Shown: positions 1-9,400 of the stretch, piece by piece
How positions within the stretch are numbered: position 1 is the first letter of the stretch
Layout: every line of letters starts with the position of its first letter
NCBI GenBank assembly: GCA_026786155.1
Contig: JAJAYR010000225.1
Location: 1-37,775 of the forward strand
Reading direction: 5' to 3'
DNA from: Pyrinomonadaceae bacterium
GTDB taxonomy: Bacteria; Acidobacteriota; Blastocatellia; Pyrinomonadales; Pyrinomonadaceae
Length of the DNA stretch: 37,775 bases
The notes under the pieces: generated by a model
Database searches by the model: none
Seen by the model: the letters and a program-made list of their open reading frames with translations, nothing else
Told to the model about the DNA's origin: nothing
Program-made: the position numbers and the translations under genes

Positions 1-1
1 C

Positions 2-913
2 GCCGACCTTTTCAATCCGACTTACACGGCGCGGATGGAAGAAGAACTCGATAATATCGAAGAAGGAAAAATCGGTTGGCGCGATGCTTTGCGTAATTTT
101 TACGACAAGTTTTCGGTTGATTTAAAGTCAGCGGAAGAAGGCTTAAAGGACAAGAAAAAGGCTTCGATCCCGACCGACGAAATCTGCGAAAACTGCGGCG
201 CGGGAATGGTCATTAAATTCGGGCGGTTCGGACAGTTCCTAGCCTGCGCCAATTACCCGGAATGCAAAACGACGCGCGAAGTTTCGGCGAAAAAACCGGC
301 GGCTGACGGTCAAACGGCGGAGAACGGCGCGGCGCAGACGGAACCCGAAACGGTCGAGCCGTGTGAATTGTGCGGGCGCGATATGGCTTTGAAAAAAGGT
401 CGTTTCGGAACTTTCTACGGCTGCACCGGCTACCCGGAATGCAGAAACATTCGCAAGATTGACAAAAAATCCGGCGCGACGATTGCGGTTGCGCCGCCGG
501 TCGAACTCGACGAAATCTGTCCGAAAGACGGCGCGAAACTCGTGCTTCGCAACGGGCGTTTCGGCGAATTTATTTCGTGTTCAAATTACCCGAAATGCGA
601 ATATATCAAACGCGAAACGCTCGGCATTGCCTGTCCGAAATGTAAGGACGGAGAAATCGCCGTCAAAAAATCAAAGCGCGGAAAAGCATTTTACGGCTGC
701 ACAAATTATCCGAAATGCGATGTCGTTTATTGGGACAAACCGATTGTCGAACCGTGTCCGAAATGTAAAGCCCCGTTCGTGTTTGAAAAGTTCACCAAGA
801 AGGAAGGCACTTTTCGCTATTGCCAAACCGACGGTTGTGGTTATAAAATTGCCGTCAGCGATGTAAATACCACGTTACAAAATGAATCCGGCGCAAAGGC
901 TTCGGCGAGTTAG
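2..913 (+). CDS. topA: DNA topoisomerase I, C-terminal zinc-ribbon part (5' end outside window)
   Basis: This is the 3' end of a type IA topoisomerase gene; the frame is open from base 2, so the catalytic core lies to the left of the window. The first residues (ADLFNPTYTARMEEELDNIE) match the end of the TopA core. They are followed by five topoisomerase C4 zinc-ribbon modules that help bind single-stranded DNA. Four have the CxxC...C-x-NYPxC or similar layout with the GRFG(x)F signature. The third begins CPKDG, so its second cysteine is replaced by Asp and it may not hold zinc well. The last module ends in a CQTDGC pattern. The protein relaxes negatively supercoiled DNA in the cytoplasm. Stop TAG is at 911-913. 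Identification is strong from the zinc-ribbon tail alone; the active-site Tyr is not in the window. Confidence 0.93.
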   Translation, partial: ADLFNPTYTARMEEELDNIEEGKIGWRDALRNFYDKFSVDLKSAEEGLKDKKKASIPTDEICENCGAGMVIKFGRFGQFLACANYPECKTTREVSAKKPAADGQTAENGAAQTEPETVEPCELCGRDMALKKGRFGTFYGCTGYPECRNIRKIDKKSGATIAVAPPVELDEICPKDGAKLVLRNGRFGEFISCSNYPKCEYIKRETLGIACPKCKDGEIAVKKSKRGKAFYGCTNYPKCDVVYWDKPIVEPCPKCKAPFVFEKFTKKEGTFRYCQTDGCGYKIAVSDVNTTLQNESGAKASAS

Positions 914-922
914 AGTTTGGCG

Positions 923-1504
923 ATGAACGAAAACATTGAATTTTTGCAGGCGTTTCTGAAAAATCCGCTCAAAGTTGGCTCGATTGCGCCGTCCTCGCCG
1001 GAACTCGCGCAGAAAATGGTTGACGAAATTCGTCCCGACGAAGAAAACGTCGTTCTCGAACTCGGAGTCGGCACGGGCGCAATCACCAAATTTTTGCGGG
1101 AAGTCGTGCCGAATAAAGAGTCTTACGTCGGCATCGAACTCGATAAAGGTCTGGTTAAATCGCTGAAAAAAAATTTCCCCGAATTAAAAATCGTGCGCGG
1201 CAATGCGTGTGATACTTTTTCGATTTACCAGAAAATCGGCTTCGGCAAAGTCGGCTATATCATTTGCTGTCTGCCGTTCGTGTCCCTGCCGAACGAAATC
1301 GGCGAACGAATTTTGGGCGAAGTTGATAAGTTTATGGAGCAGGGCTGCGTGTTTCGCACATTTCAATACGCGCACGGCTATTATTTTCCGTCGGCGATAA
1401 AACTCCGCGAATATATGCGCGACCGCTACGGCAAAGCCCGGCGCAGTCAGATTGTCGTTAAAAATATGCCGCCCGCTTACACGCTGACGTGGAAAACCAT
1501 CTAA
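923..1504 (+). CDS. SAM-dependent methyltransferase, phospholipid N-methyltransferase-like
   Basis: A class I SAM methyltransferase of 193 residues. Motif I is visible as LELGVGTGAITKFL, and an acidic residue ending the next strand (GIELDKGL) fits ribose binding. The opening FLQAFLKNPLKVGSIAPSSP and the LPFVSLP segment are typical of proteins annotated as phospholipid N-methyltransferase (PmtA-like) or rRNA adenine dimethylase-like. The substrate cannot be told from the sequence; a membrane lipid head group is the best guess. I chose the ATG at 923; a TTG at 917 is in frame but adds only two residues. The gene lies 9 bp after topA and may be co-transcribed with it. It converges with the phosphomannomutase gene across a repeat. 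Confidence 0.8.
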   Translation: MNENIEFLQAFLKNPLKVGSIAPSSPELAQKMVDEIRPDEENVVLELGVGTGAITKFLREVVPNKESYVGIELDKGLVKSLKKNFPELKIVRGNACDTFSIYQKIGFGKVGYIICCLPFVSLPNEIGERILGEVDKFMEQGCVFRTFQYAHGYYFPSAIKLREYMRDRYGKARRSQIVVKNMPPAYTLTWKTI

Positions 1505-1539
1505 TGCTTTGCAGACCAAGTTTGTGCAAATCGGGGACA

Positions 1540-1620
1540 AGTTTTGAGTTCAAACGCGGAACGCCCTTTGTCCGTCGCGCTTCGCCGACGAAGACACGCT
1601 CAAGCGTGAACTCCAAACTT
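1540..1620. repeat. Dispersed inverted-end repeat, copy A
   Basis: The ends are inverted (AGTTTTGAGTTCAAACGC against GCGTGAACTCCAAACT). The inside holds two small hairpins, CGTCG...CGACG and CACGCT-CA-AGCGTG. Copy B at 15584-15661 shares the same order: (G)AGTYCAAACGCGGAAYGCCCTTTG, a variable GC-rich middle, then GAAGACACGCTCAAGCGTG and ACTCYAAACT. It occupies the convergent gap between the methyltransferase and the phosphomannomutase. The structure fits a REP/MITE-type non-autonomous element that can also act as a bidirectional terminator. No transposase is encoded nearby. Confidence 0.75.
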
Positions 1621-1641
1621 CAACAATTTAAGTGGCGAATA

Positions 1642-3000
1642 TTAGATTTTTTCTGCAATCAACTTTCCCACTCTTTCTTCAACCGTTTCGCGGATTTTGC
1701 TCAAATTTTCTTCCGAATCAGCTTCAAATCGCAAAACCAAAATCGCCTGCGTGTTTGAGGCGCGAACCAAGCCCCAGCCGTTTTCAAACAAAATTCTCGC
1801 GCCGTCAATCGTGATGACTTCGTTGGTTTGAGCAAATTCTTCGGCGATTCTTTGGACGATTTCAAATTTTCGCTCGTCGGCGCAATCAACTCTCAACTCC
1901 GGCGTGGAAAAAGTTGCGGGCAAATCGCCTAAAATTTCCGACAATTTTTTATCGGTTTTGGAGAGGATTTCCAACACTCTTGCGCCCGCGTAAGTCGCGT
2001 CGTCGAAGCCGTAAAATCTATCGGCGAAAAAGATATGCCCGCTCATTTCACCGGCGAGTGCCGCGCCCGTTTCCTTCATTTTCGCTTTGATAATCGAGTG
2101 TCCGGCTTTCCACATTATCGGTTTGCCGCCGTGTTTTTTAATGTCGTCAAAAAGATTCTGCGAGCATTTCACTTCGGCGATAATCGTCGCATTCGGTTTT
2201 TCTTTTAAGACTTCACGCGACAGTAAAATCATCAGTTCGTCGCCCCAAATGATTCGCCCGTTTTCGTCAACGATGCCGATGCGGTCGCCGTCGCCGTCAA
2301 AGGCAATTCCTAAATCAGCCTTATTTTCGACAACGGCGCGAATCGCGTCCTGTAAATTTTCCTCGACCGTCGGGTCGGGATGATGATTTGGAAAGTTCGA
2401 GTCGGGTTCGGTGAAAAGTTTGACGAGTTGACAGCCGAGTTTTTCATAAACCGGAACGCCCGTTACGCCGCCCATTCCGTTGCCGCCGTCCACGACGACT
2501 TTTAATTTTCTGCTGCCAAGATTTATTTTCGATAAAATATCACGTTCGTAATCGTCCAAAACTTCGAGATTTTCACTTGTTCCCGCGCCTTCCGAAAAAT
2601 TCCCGGACAGCGCGATTTCCTTTATTTCCTGAATCTGCGTTCCGAAAAGCGTTGATTTACCGAGACAAATCTTAAAACCGTTATGGTCGGGCGGATTGTG
2701 CGAGCCGGTAATCATTACGCCGCCGTCAACGTCTTTCGTATAAACCGTGTGGTATAGAACCGGAGTCGGAACTCTGCCGATCAGCACGACATCGCAGCCG
2801 GTTGCGTTAAAATTTTTGACCAGCAAATCACGAAAGCGCGGCGAACTCGTCCGCGCGTCAAAGCCGACGGCGATGCGCTTTGCACCGTTGCGATTAAAAA
2901 ATGTGCCGACGGCTCTGGCGACGATTGCTACCGTCTCGTCCGTCAATTGTTCGCCGACAATCCCGCGAATGTCGTATTCTCTGAAGATATTTTGATTCAT
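1642..3000 (-). CDS. Phosphomannomutase/phosphoglucomutase
   Basis: A 452-residue enzyme of the alpha-D-phosphohexomutase superfamily that interconverts hexose-1-phosphate and hexose-6-phosphate (mannose and/or glucose) for sugar-nucleotide and polysaccharide synthesis. All four active-site loops are visible: the phosphoserine loop TGSHNP with Ser100, the magnesium loop DGDGDR at 235-240, the sugar-specificity loop GEMSGH at 317-322, and the phosphate-binding loop RASNTQ at 413-418. GEMSGH is typical of the bifunctional PMM/PGM (AlgC/ManB-like) group rather than GlmM. Length is normal. The ATG at 3000 has no clear Shine-Dalgarno. It is transcribed away from the VWFA genes and converges with the methyltransferase gene. 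Which sugar is preferred is not decidable from sequence, so I give no gene symbol. Confidence 0.93.
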   Translation of the reverse strand: MNQNIFREYDIRGIVGEQLTDETVAIVARAVGTFFNRNGAKRIAVGFDARTSSPRFRDLLVKNFNATGCDVVLIGRVPTPVLYHTVYTKDVDGGVMITGSHNPPDHNGFKICLGKSTLFGTQIQEIKEIALSGNFSEGAGTSENLEVLDDYERDILSKINLGSRKLKVVVDGGNGMGGVTGVPVYEKLGCQLVKLFTEPDSNFPNHHPDPTVEENLQDAIRAVVENKADLGIAFDGDGDRIGIVDENGRIIWGDELMILLSREVLKEKPNATIIAEVKCSQNLFDDIKKHGGKPIMWKAGHSIIKAKMKETGAALAGEMSGHIFFADRFYGFDDATYAGARVLEILSKTDKKLSEILGDLPATFSTPELRVDCADERKFEIVQRIAEEFAQTNEVITIDGARILFENGWGLVRASNTQAILVLRFEADSEENLSKIRETVEERVGKLIAEKI

Positions 3001-3029
3001 AAAGTTTCGTCAATCGTGAATAATATAAA

Positions 3030-3160
3030 AGTTACGCAGTTATTCGGAAACATTCGGAATATATGAGAGATAATAAATGAGAGGTGAAATCTATCAGTTA
3101 TCATCTGTCATCTCTCATCTATTCCGAATCTAACCACTTATAACTTTAAACTGCGTAACT
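3030..3160. repeat. MITE-like nested inverted repeat
   Basis: The outer arms are a perfect 12-bp inverted repeat (AGTTACGCAGTT at 3030-3041, AACTGCGTAACT at 3149-3160). Inside are 20-bp arms with one mismatch (3052-3071 and 3110-3129). The interior right half runs as heptamers of the form ATCTNTC. The whole could fold into one long cruciform. It lies in the divergent gap between the phosphomannomutase and the first VWFA gene, and has no coding capacity. This and the heptamer array to its right account for most of the 338-bp gene-free stretch 3001-3338. Confidence 0.75.
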
Positions 3161-3190
3161 CGTATGATAAATCGTTGTGTTATTAAAAAT

Positions 3191-3239
3191 TTACCATTTA
3201 CCATTTATCATTTGCCATTTCCCGTTCACGATTTACAAG
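3191..3239. repeat. Tandem heptanucleotide array (TTACCAT type)
   Basis: Seven consecutive 7-bp units with drift: TTACCAT, TTACCAT, TTATCAT, TTGCCAT, TTCCCGT, TCACGAT, TTACAAG. A second array of the same type is at 28550-28584. The array runs into the -35 region of the candidate promoter of the downstream VWFA gene. Confidence 0.8.
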
Positions 3240-3253
3240 GCGTTTGCTATACT
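3225..3253 (+). promoter_or_regulatory. Candidate sigma70-type promoter for the VWFA pair
   Basis: TTCACG (3225-3230), a 17-bp spacer and TATACT (3248-3253) match the -35/-10 pattern at 4/6 and 5/6 positions. It would give a leader of about 80 nt before the ATG at 3339. The -35 box falls within the heptamer array, so array length could alter promoter geometry. Confidence 0.45.
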
Positions 3254-3338
3254 GCAAATTTATGTTTAGGGCAACAGACGCTTGCCGAACGGCATCGAAT
3301 CGGTCGTTAAGTTCTGAAAAAAATCAATAAAATCAGCT

Positions 3339-4325
3339 ATGAAAAATTTGTTTCGTCTTTTCTATTTGACCACTTTTTTGTCCGCCTTCGGTTTGTCCGG
3401 CGCGGCGCAGATTCCGAAACCGACACCGCCGCCGATTAGTGATGACGGCGCGGTCAAAACTTTTGAGGTGCGTTTGCCCGTAACGGTCAACGACAAAAAG
3501 AAAAAGAAGGATTTGATTGCCGGTTTGCAGCGCGGCGATTTTGCCGTTTTTGAGGACGGCGTGCAGCAGGAAGTTACATTTTTTAGCGATGAGAAAACGA
3601 ATCCGGCGGTCTACGTCGGCGTTTTGATGGATACGTCGCCTTCGGCGGCGGGAAAAATGAGATTTTCCAAAGAAGCGGCGAAAAATTTTATCTACACCGT
3701 GACGCGCCTCCGCAAAGACAAAGCCGCGTTTATGACTTTTGATAATGAAATAAATTTGCGGCAGGATTTTACCGATAAGCTCGATTTGCTGGATAAATCG
3801 GTTGACACCGTGAAAAAAGTCGGTTCGCAAACCGCTTTGTATGACGCGATTTGGCAATTCTCCGACGAAAAATTGCGAAACGCGCCGGGCAGACGGGTCA
3901 TCGTGGTCATTACCGACGGCGACGACACTTTCAGCCGCGCCGATTTGCAGGACGCGATTGACATCGCGCAGCGCACGGAAACGACGGTATTCGGAATCTC
4001 GACCAAATCCGGTTTTCTCGGCAGTGTGCCGGGCGTTGATGCCGGAACAGTCAAGGACAAAGGCGACAAATATCTGACGCAGCTTTGCGAAGACACCGGC
4101 GGCGAAGCGTTTTTCACCGGCGATATGGGCGACCTCGAACGCGCCTTTACAAAAATTTCCAAGGAATTGCGTTCGCAATACATCATCACCTATCGCCCGA
4201 CCAATCAAAATTACGACGGCAAAGAGCGCAAAGTCGAAGTGCGTTTCACCGATAAAAGCAAAGACGGCGATTATAAAATTCGCACGAAGAAAAGTTATCG
4301 GGCGATTAGAGACGGCATTCGATAA
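3339..4325 (+). CDS. Secreted VWFA-related domain protein (acidobacterial family), copy 1
   Basis: A 328-residue exported protein. Residues 1-23 form a signal peptide (MKNLF, a hydrophobic core, then a GAA-Q type cleavage site), followed by a proline-rich linker. An N-terminal beta domain of about 60 residues (GDFAVFEDGVQQEVTFFS) precedes a von Willebrand factor A domain with an intact metal-binding DxSxS site (D98-T-S100-P-S102) and the VVITDGDDTFS strand. The ending (SQYIITYRPTN...) is standard for the acidobacterial VWFA-related family. A role in protein binding at the cell surface or periplasm is likely; ligands are unknown. It is followed after 29 bp by a paralogue, so the two probably form an operon. 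The protein has no lipobox, sortase or transmembrane tail. Confidence 0.88.
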   Translation: MKNLFRLFYLTTFLSAFGLSGAAQIPKPTPPPISDDGAVKTFEVRLPVTVNDKKKKKDLIAGLQRGDFAVFEDGVQQEVTFFSDEKTNPAVYVGVLMDTSPSAAGKMRFSKEAAKNFIYTVTRLRKDKAAFMTFDNEINLRQDFTDKLDLLDKSVDTVKKVGSQTALYDAIWQFSDEKLRNAPGRRVIVVITDGDDTFSRADLQDAIDIAQRTETTVFGISTKSGFLGSVPGVDAGTVKDKGDKYLTQLCEDTGGEAFFTGDMGDLERAFTKISKELRSQYIITYRPTNQNYDGKERKVEVRFTDKSKDGDYKIRTKKSYRAIRDGIR

Positions 4326-4354
4326 ATTTCGGTGCAAAACTCAGGAGAAGTAAA

Positions 4355-5461
4355 ATGTTTAGAATTAAAAATTTGGCGATTCTGACAATCGGATTATTAT
4401 TTATCGGCGGCGCGTTGGGCGGTTTTGATGTTTCAAATGCCCAGCAAACGACACCCGAAAAATCCGCCACGCCGACTCCGACCCCGGCGCCGACACCCGA
4501 AGTTATCGAAGATGACGACGAAGTTTTGAAGATTGACGCGGAAGTCGTCAACGTGCTTTTCACCGCGCAGGACAAAAACCGCCGACTGCTGACTGACTTG
4601 AAACAAGGCGACATCAAACTCGTCGAAGACGGGCAGGTGCAGGAAATTACCGCTTTTACCAGACAGGTTGACTTGCCTTTGAGTCTGGCGATTTTGATTG
4701 ACACGAGCGCGTCGCAGGAACGCACTTTGCCGGAAGAAAAAGCTGCCGCCAAAGCGTTTCTGCAATCGGTTGTCAGACCGGCGAAAGACGAAGTGGCGAT
4801 AGTTTCATTCACGGGCGAATCAACGCTCGAACAAGGGATGACGAATAATCTTTCGCGTCTGCTTCGCGCCGTTGACCGAGTGGAATTCGTTCCGCCTTCG
4901 GGTTATCTCGGCGGCGGCGTGGTCGTTGGCGGAACGCCGCCGATTTCCGGCACGAATCAAATGACGCAAGGCTCGACCGCGATTTGGGATTCGATTTGGA
5001 TTACGTCCGAAGAAGTTTTGAAAGTTTCGCCGGAAAAAACGCGCCGCGCGATTATTTTGCTGACCGACGGCGTAAATACTTTTGGAACTAAAAAATCGGA
5101 CGACGCGATTCAAGCCGCGCTGCGAAGCGAAGCGGTGATTTATTCAATCGGCATCGGCGACAATTTTTACGACGGCGTGGACAAAGGCGTTCTCCGAAAA
5201 ATTTCCGAACGCACCGGCGGCAGTGCCTTTTTCCCGCGCGACGAAACGGAACTTCGCAAGGCTTTCAACCAGATACAAATCGAAATGCGTTCCCAATATC
5301 TGATTGCGTATGAACCGATTAATCAAAAACGCGACGGCTCATATCGCAAAATTGAAATTCAGATTGCTAACCCGAATTTGTCGAAGCAGAAAGTAATTTT
5401 AACGCACCGGCAAGGTTATTTTGCCAAAACGGAAAGCGGTCAAAAACCGGCGACAAAATAA
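4355..5461 (+). CDS. Secreted VWFA-related domain protein, copy 2
   Basis: A paralogue of the gene just upstream, 368 residues. A signal peptide (about residues 1-30, cleavage after SNA) leads into a low-complexity Pro/Thr linker (TPTPTPAPTPE). The same N-terminal beta domain (GDIKLVEDGQVQEITAF) is followed by a VWA domain with complete MIDAS D116-T-S118-A-S120 and a Thr/Asp-bearing ILLTDGVNTFG strand. A glycine-rich insertion (YLGGGVVVGGTPP) not seen in copy 1 lies between the MIDAS strand and the second half. The start is supported by AGGAG at 4343-4347, 7 bp before the ATG, one of the better ribosome sites in the window. It ends at a convergent junction with a 29-bp-stem hairpin. Confidence 0.88.
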   Translation: MFRIKNLAILTIGLLFIGGALGGFDVSNAQQTTPEKSATPTPTPAPTPEVIEDDDEVLKIDAEVVNVLFTAQDKNRRLLTDLKQGDIKLVEDGQVQEITAFTRQVDLPLSLAILIDTSASQERTLPEEKAAAKAFLQSVVRPAKDEVAIVSFTGESTLEQGMTNNLSRLLRAVDRVEFVPPSGYLGGGVVVGGTPPISGTNQMTQGSTAIWDSIWITSEEVLKVSPEKTRRAIILLTDGVNTFGTKKSDDAIQAALRSEAVIYSIGIGDNFYDGVDKGVLRKISERTGGSAFFPRDETELRKAFNQIQIEMRSQYLIAYEPINQKRDGSYRKIEIQIANPNLSKQKVILTHRQGYFAKTESGQKPATK

Positions 5462-5490
5462 TTAACGTCAATTCGGGATAAGAAAATATC

Positions 5491-5565
5491 GCCGCAAAAA
5501 GGCACAAAATTCACAAAAAAGATTTTTTAATTTTCCTTTTTGTGAATTTTGTGCCTTTTTGTGGC
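5491..5565. terminator. Long hairpin at convergent junction, likely bidirectional terminator
   Basis: 29-bp arms (5491-5519 and 5537-5565) pair with a single mismatch around a 17-nt loop. The arms are A-rich on one side and T-rich on the other, so T tracts follow on either strand. Internally the left arm has an approximate 9-bp period (GCAAAAAGG, CACAAAATT, CACAAAAAA). It separates VWFA copy 2 from the convergent aminotransferase gene. Confidence 0.75.
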
Positions 5566-5605
5566 TAATCTTTCTCTGCTTTTGTTTCCTCCGAACTCGC
5601 GTTAA

Positions 5606-6367
5606 TTAAGAAAGTTCTGATTTTTCAATGGCGGCTCGCACAACGCCGATTCCCGCCGAAGTCAAAAAAATTTCGTCGGCTTCGATTATTTCTTCCAACT
5701 GCGCTTTTGTTTCTTCAACCGCCAAGTTTTCCGAAACGTATTCGCGCGTCGTGCCGTTCAAACAGCCGGTTTCGAGATGCGGCGTGAAAATCGCGCCGTT
5801 CTTTTTCCAAAAGACGTTTGCCAGACACGCCGCAACGATTTCGCCTTTTTCGTTCAGACGAATCGCTTCGTCAAAACCTTTCGCTTTCGCCGATTCCCAA
5901 GCCATTATATTTTCCAAATAATTGCACGACTTTACGCCGACCAGCGGCGCAGTCGAATTAACCAAAAACGGCGAAACGGTTAGATTTAATTTGTTTTTAA
6001 TTTGCCGAAAATCAGCCGTTTGGATGGTAAAACCCGTTTTGTTTTTTGAATCTGTTTGCCAAAAAGCGGGCGACGATTCATCAAAAAATGTCAGGCGGGC
6101 GCGTCCCGTTCGGAAGTTATTTTTTTCGATGATTTCGAGCAGCGCGTTTTTAACCTTTTGTTCGGTAAAATTTTGCAAATCAATTTCGATTGTGTTTGCA
6201 TTAGCGGTTAATCTTTGCCAATGCTTTTCCCACAAAAAAGGTTTGAAATTATAGATAGCGACGGTTGTAAAAATGCCTTTGCCGTAGAGCGCAGCGGCGG
6301 AATTAGCAGGTAGAAAAGCGTTTTCGGCAGGTAAAATTTGATGATTGAAACAGATGAATTTGTGCAT
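5606..6367 (-). CDS. Aminotransferase class IV, probably aminodeoxychorismate lyase
   Basis: A 253-residue fold-type IV PLP enzyme. It keeps the GKGIFTT segment near the N-terminus, the GRARLTFF strand, the catalytic lysine in GVKSCNYLEN, the FDEAIRLNEKGEIVAACLANVFW stretch and the GCLNGTTREYV phosphate-binding turn. The short length and the GCLNGTTR motif favour PabC (4-amino-4-deoxychorismate to p-aminobenzoate, folate synthesis) over branched-chain or D-amino-acid aminotransferase, but these overlap in sequence. It is cytoplasmic. No pabA/pabB is in the window. It starts 34 bp after the histidine kinase stop and may be read from that transcript. A short A/T palindrome (6381-6398) lies between the two. 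No Shine-Dalgarno is visible. Confidence 0.82.
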   Translation of the reverse strand: MHKFICFNHQILPAENAFLPANSAAALYGKGIFTTVAIYNFKPFLWEKHWQRLTANANTIEIDLQNFTEQKVKNALLEIIEKNNFRTGRARLTFFDESSPAFWQTDSKNKTGFTIQTADFRQIKNKLNLTVSPFLVNSTAPLVGVKSCNYLENIMAWESAKAKGFDEAIRLNEKGEIVAACLANVFWKKNGAIFTPHLETGCLNGTTREYVSENLAVEETKAQLEEIIEADEIFLTSAGIGVVRAAIEKSELS

Positions 6368-6401
6368 TTTTCAAAACTAAAAATTCAATTTTGAATTTGC
6401 A

Positions 6402-9400
6402 TCAACTGACGGCGCGGAGTAGCTGCTGTTTTTGAGCGACGGGAAAAACAAGGCGAAACGTCGTGCCTGCGCCGACTTCGCTCGTCGCCGTAATCACGCC
6501 CGCGTGTTCCTGAACGATGCCGTAGGAAACCGCCAAGCCCAAGCCCGTTCCGCTGCCAACGCCTTTGGTGGTGAAAAACGGGTCGTAGATTTTTCCGATA
6601 TTTTCCGCCTCGATGCCGCTTCCCGTGTCAGAAACTTCGACGACGATTTCATCTTCGTTTTCAAAATCGGTTGTCAGCGTGATTTGTCCGCCGCCGAACA
6701 TCGCATCTCTCGCGTTAATGATTAAATTTGTGAAAACCTGTTGTAATTTTCCGGCGTTGCCGAAAATTTTCGGCGAAATATCGGCGTAATTTTTGACGAT
6801 TTCGACGTTCGATTTTCTAAGCTGCGGCTCTAATAGTTGCAAGGTGTCGTCGAGCAGTTTATTGACGTTGATTTCGACGAATTCGGTCGCGTTGCCGGTG
6901 CGCGAAAAGTTCAGCAGATTGCCGACGATGTTTGAGGCGCGGTCGGTCTGTTTCTGAACTTTTCGCAGCAGCGCGTGTTTCGGGTCGGTTTCGGGAATCA
7001 TCCCTAAGAGCATCTGCGTATAACTTGAAACGCCCGTCAAAGGTGTGTTGACTTCGTGCGCGACACCGGCGGCGAGCAGTCCGATGCTCGACAGTTTTTC
7101 GTTTTGCTGCAAAGATTCTTCGAGTTTGATGCGCGAAGTAACGTCTTCTAAAACGACAATTGCGCCGGTTTGATTGTTGGAAGCCGACGAGCGCAGCGGC
7201 GCGACCGCGACGTTTAAGATTAAAATTTTCCCCTGCGAATCGGTCGTTAAAAGTTTATAAGCGTTGCGAATTTCCGTCAGATGCCAGCGCGATTTGCCTA
7301 AGATGTTTTCTAAATTCAGCGCAAAACCGTCGTCGAAAATTTCTTCGATAATTTTGCCGATTGCCTGTTCGCGGCTCAAACCGAGCATCGTTTCAAAAGT
7401 CGAATTGCAGCTTGTAACGCGCCCGTTTTCGTCAACCGCGAGCAAGCCGACGTTGACCGATTCGACGATTGATTCGTTAAATTCCTTGAGCAAAACCAAC
7501 TCGGCGGCGCGTGTTTCCTGCTCCTGATAAAGCAGACTGTTTTCGACGGCGACGGCAACGAAACCGGAAATTGTCTGCAAAATTTCCAAATCTTCCGACG
7601 ATAAAAGCGAGCCGTCCGAAGCGCGTCCCAAACCTAAAACGGCGACCATTTTGCCGCGCACGACGCACGGCACGAAATAATGCAGTTCCTGCCGGTGAAT
7701 GTTTTTCGAGTTTCTGCCGAACTTTTCGATTTTTTCCTTCAACGTCGTTCTTTCGGACGGCGTTTCATCAATCAAATCTTCTTCGGAAAGTTCGAGTTCG
7801 TCGGCGCGAACGATTCCCTTTTCAGCCGATTTTTGCCGAATCATCTGGCGAAAATCGTTCGGCATCCGGTAATTTTCGCTGACACCGACAGACTTGGCGA
7901 TTTTATAATGTTCCGGCAAATCAGCATCTTCGATAAAAACCGCGACTTTTTCGACATCGAGAACTTGTTTCAAGCGTTCGGTTAAAGCATTCAATAACGG
8001 TTCGAGCGCGGTCGTCGCCGACAGCGTTCTGCCGAAATCAAGTAATCCCTGTCGCAAATCGTAGCGTTCGCCGTAAAAAAATCGGTCGGCGCGTTCCTGC
8101 AAAAATTTCTTTAAAGGTTCGGATAAAAGAACGATTCCAGCCATCGCAATAACCGCAATCAAAGCGCGAAGCGTGATTTCCGTCGTTGAAAGATTATTGC
8201 CGACAGCGAGAAAAACCAGACCGAGCGCGACCGCGCCGATCATCATCGCAATCGCCAGCGTCGTCATCGCATAAACGAGCGCCCGCCGCACGACGACATC
8301 AACATCCATCAGACGATAACGCACGACCGAATGCCCGAAACTCAAAGGAATCAAGGCGAGCGGCAGAGTCGTCAGCGCGGAACTCAAATAATCTTCCGAA
8401 AGCGAAGGCACGAAACGTCTGACAATTTGGAAAAGAATCACCGGCACGATGGCGGCAATCGTTCCCCACATCGCCCATTTGATGCGCTGTCGGACGAGCG
8501 GCTGCTGCCGACTTTTGAAAAATCGCCACAGCAAAACACTCGCGCCGCCGGATACGCCGACGACGAAATGATAGAAATTGGCTTGATATAAAACCCCGAA
8601 GAGATTAAATCTATTCGTCAAAACGGCGAGATTTTCCACCAGAGCAGAATTCGGAACAAACCAGTCAACGATGGGAAATGTCAGCGATAAAACAAAAATT
8701 CCGAGCGTGATTAACGCGGCGGGAACGTAAAGCGCGAAGGTTTTCCAACGGGCTTCGTCAAAAACATTCATTCGCACCGGATAGCGCAGACAAAAATGCA
8801 GAAAAAGCGGCACGAAGAAAGCGAACGCCGCATCGTCTAAAAGACTAATCGTTAAATCCAAATCTTTGCCGATACCGATTGATTTATAAACGTGAAAGAC
8901 GAACGCCGCCAAACAAACCATCGCAAAATGCAGCACAAACGGCGACCCGCTGCCTTGTTTGAAAAGAACGAAGATGCCGACACCGAGCCAGATTAAGCCG
9001 ACGATAGCCAGAAAAATCAGCGAAGCCGTCCAGCGCGGAAAAGTATCAATGTTTCGCAAATCGGCGTAATAAAAATTGTTGGCGAAAGAATAGGAAGGTC
9101 GTTGATAAAAATAAGTCAAACTGTTGCCCGCGCCCGCCGCTTCGAGATATTGCTGAACGTCGGAAGCTAAACTAACTTCGTCGAATTGTTTTTCGTCCAG
9201 AGAAATTCCGAGCAGTTTATCGCCGACGGCAATGCCCGCCCGCGACGCGGCTAAACTCGACTCGACTTTTTCGGCGTAAATCCCGTCCGCCCGCTGCGCC
9301 CAATTAACCCCGTCGGTCGGCGGCAAAGCGTGATTGGCACGCTGCGAAAGGTTAAGTGCGCCGCCGACCACGAATAAAACCGTCGCCAAAAGCCACACCA

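Noticed and set aside
3030..3160. Insertion sequence with transposase
   Set aside because: Only 131 bp with inverted ends and no open frame; at most a non-autonomous remnant.
3333..4337. 334-codon open frame antisense to VWFA copy 1
   Set aside because: It mirrors the whole real gene, lacks any family motif, and its composition (Phe/Arg/Ala/Val rich) is what the reverse frame of this genome's codon usage gives.
6381..6398. Small A/T palindrome between the kinase and aminotransferase genes as a terminator
   Set aside because: 8-bp A/T-only stem with weak T tract; too unstable to call, and the two genes may be co-transcribed.
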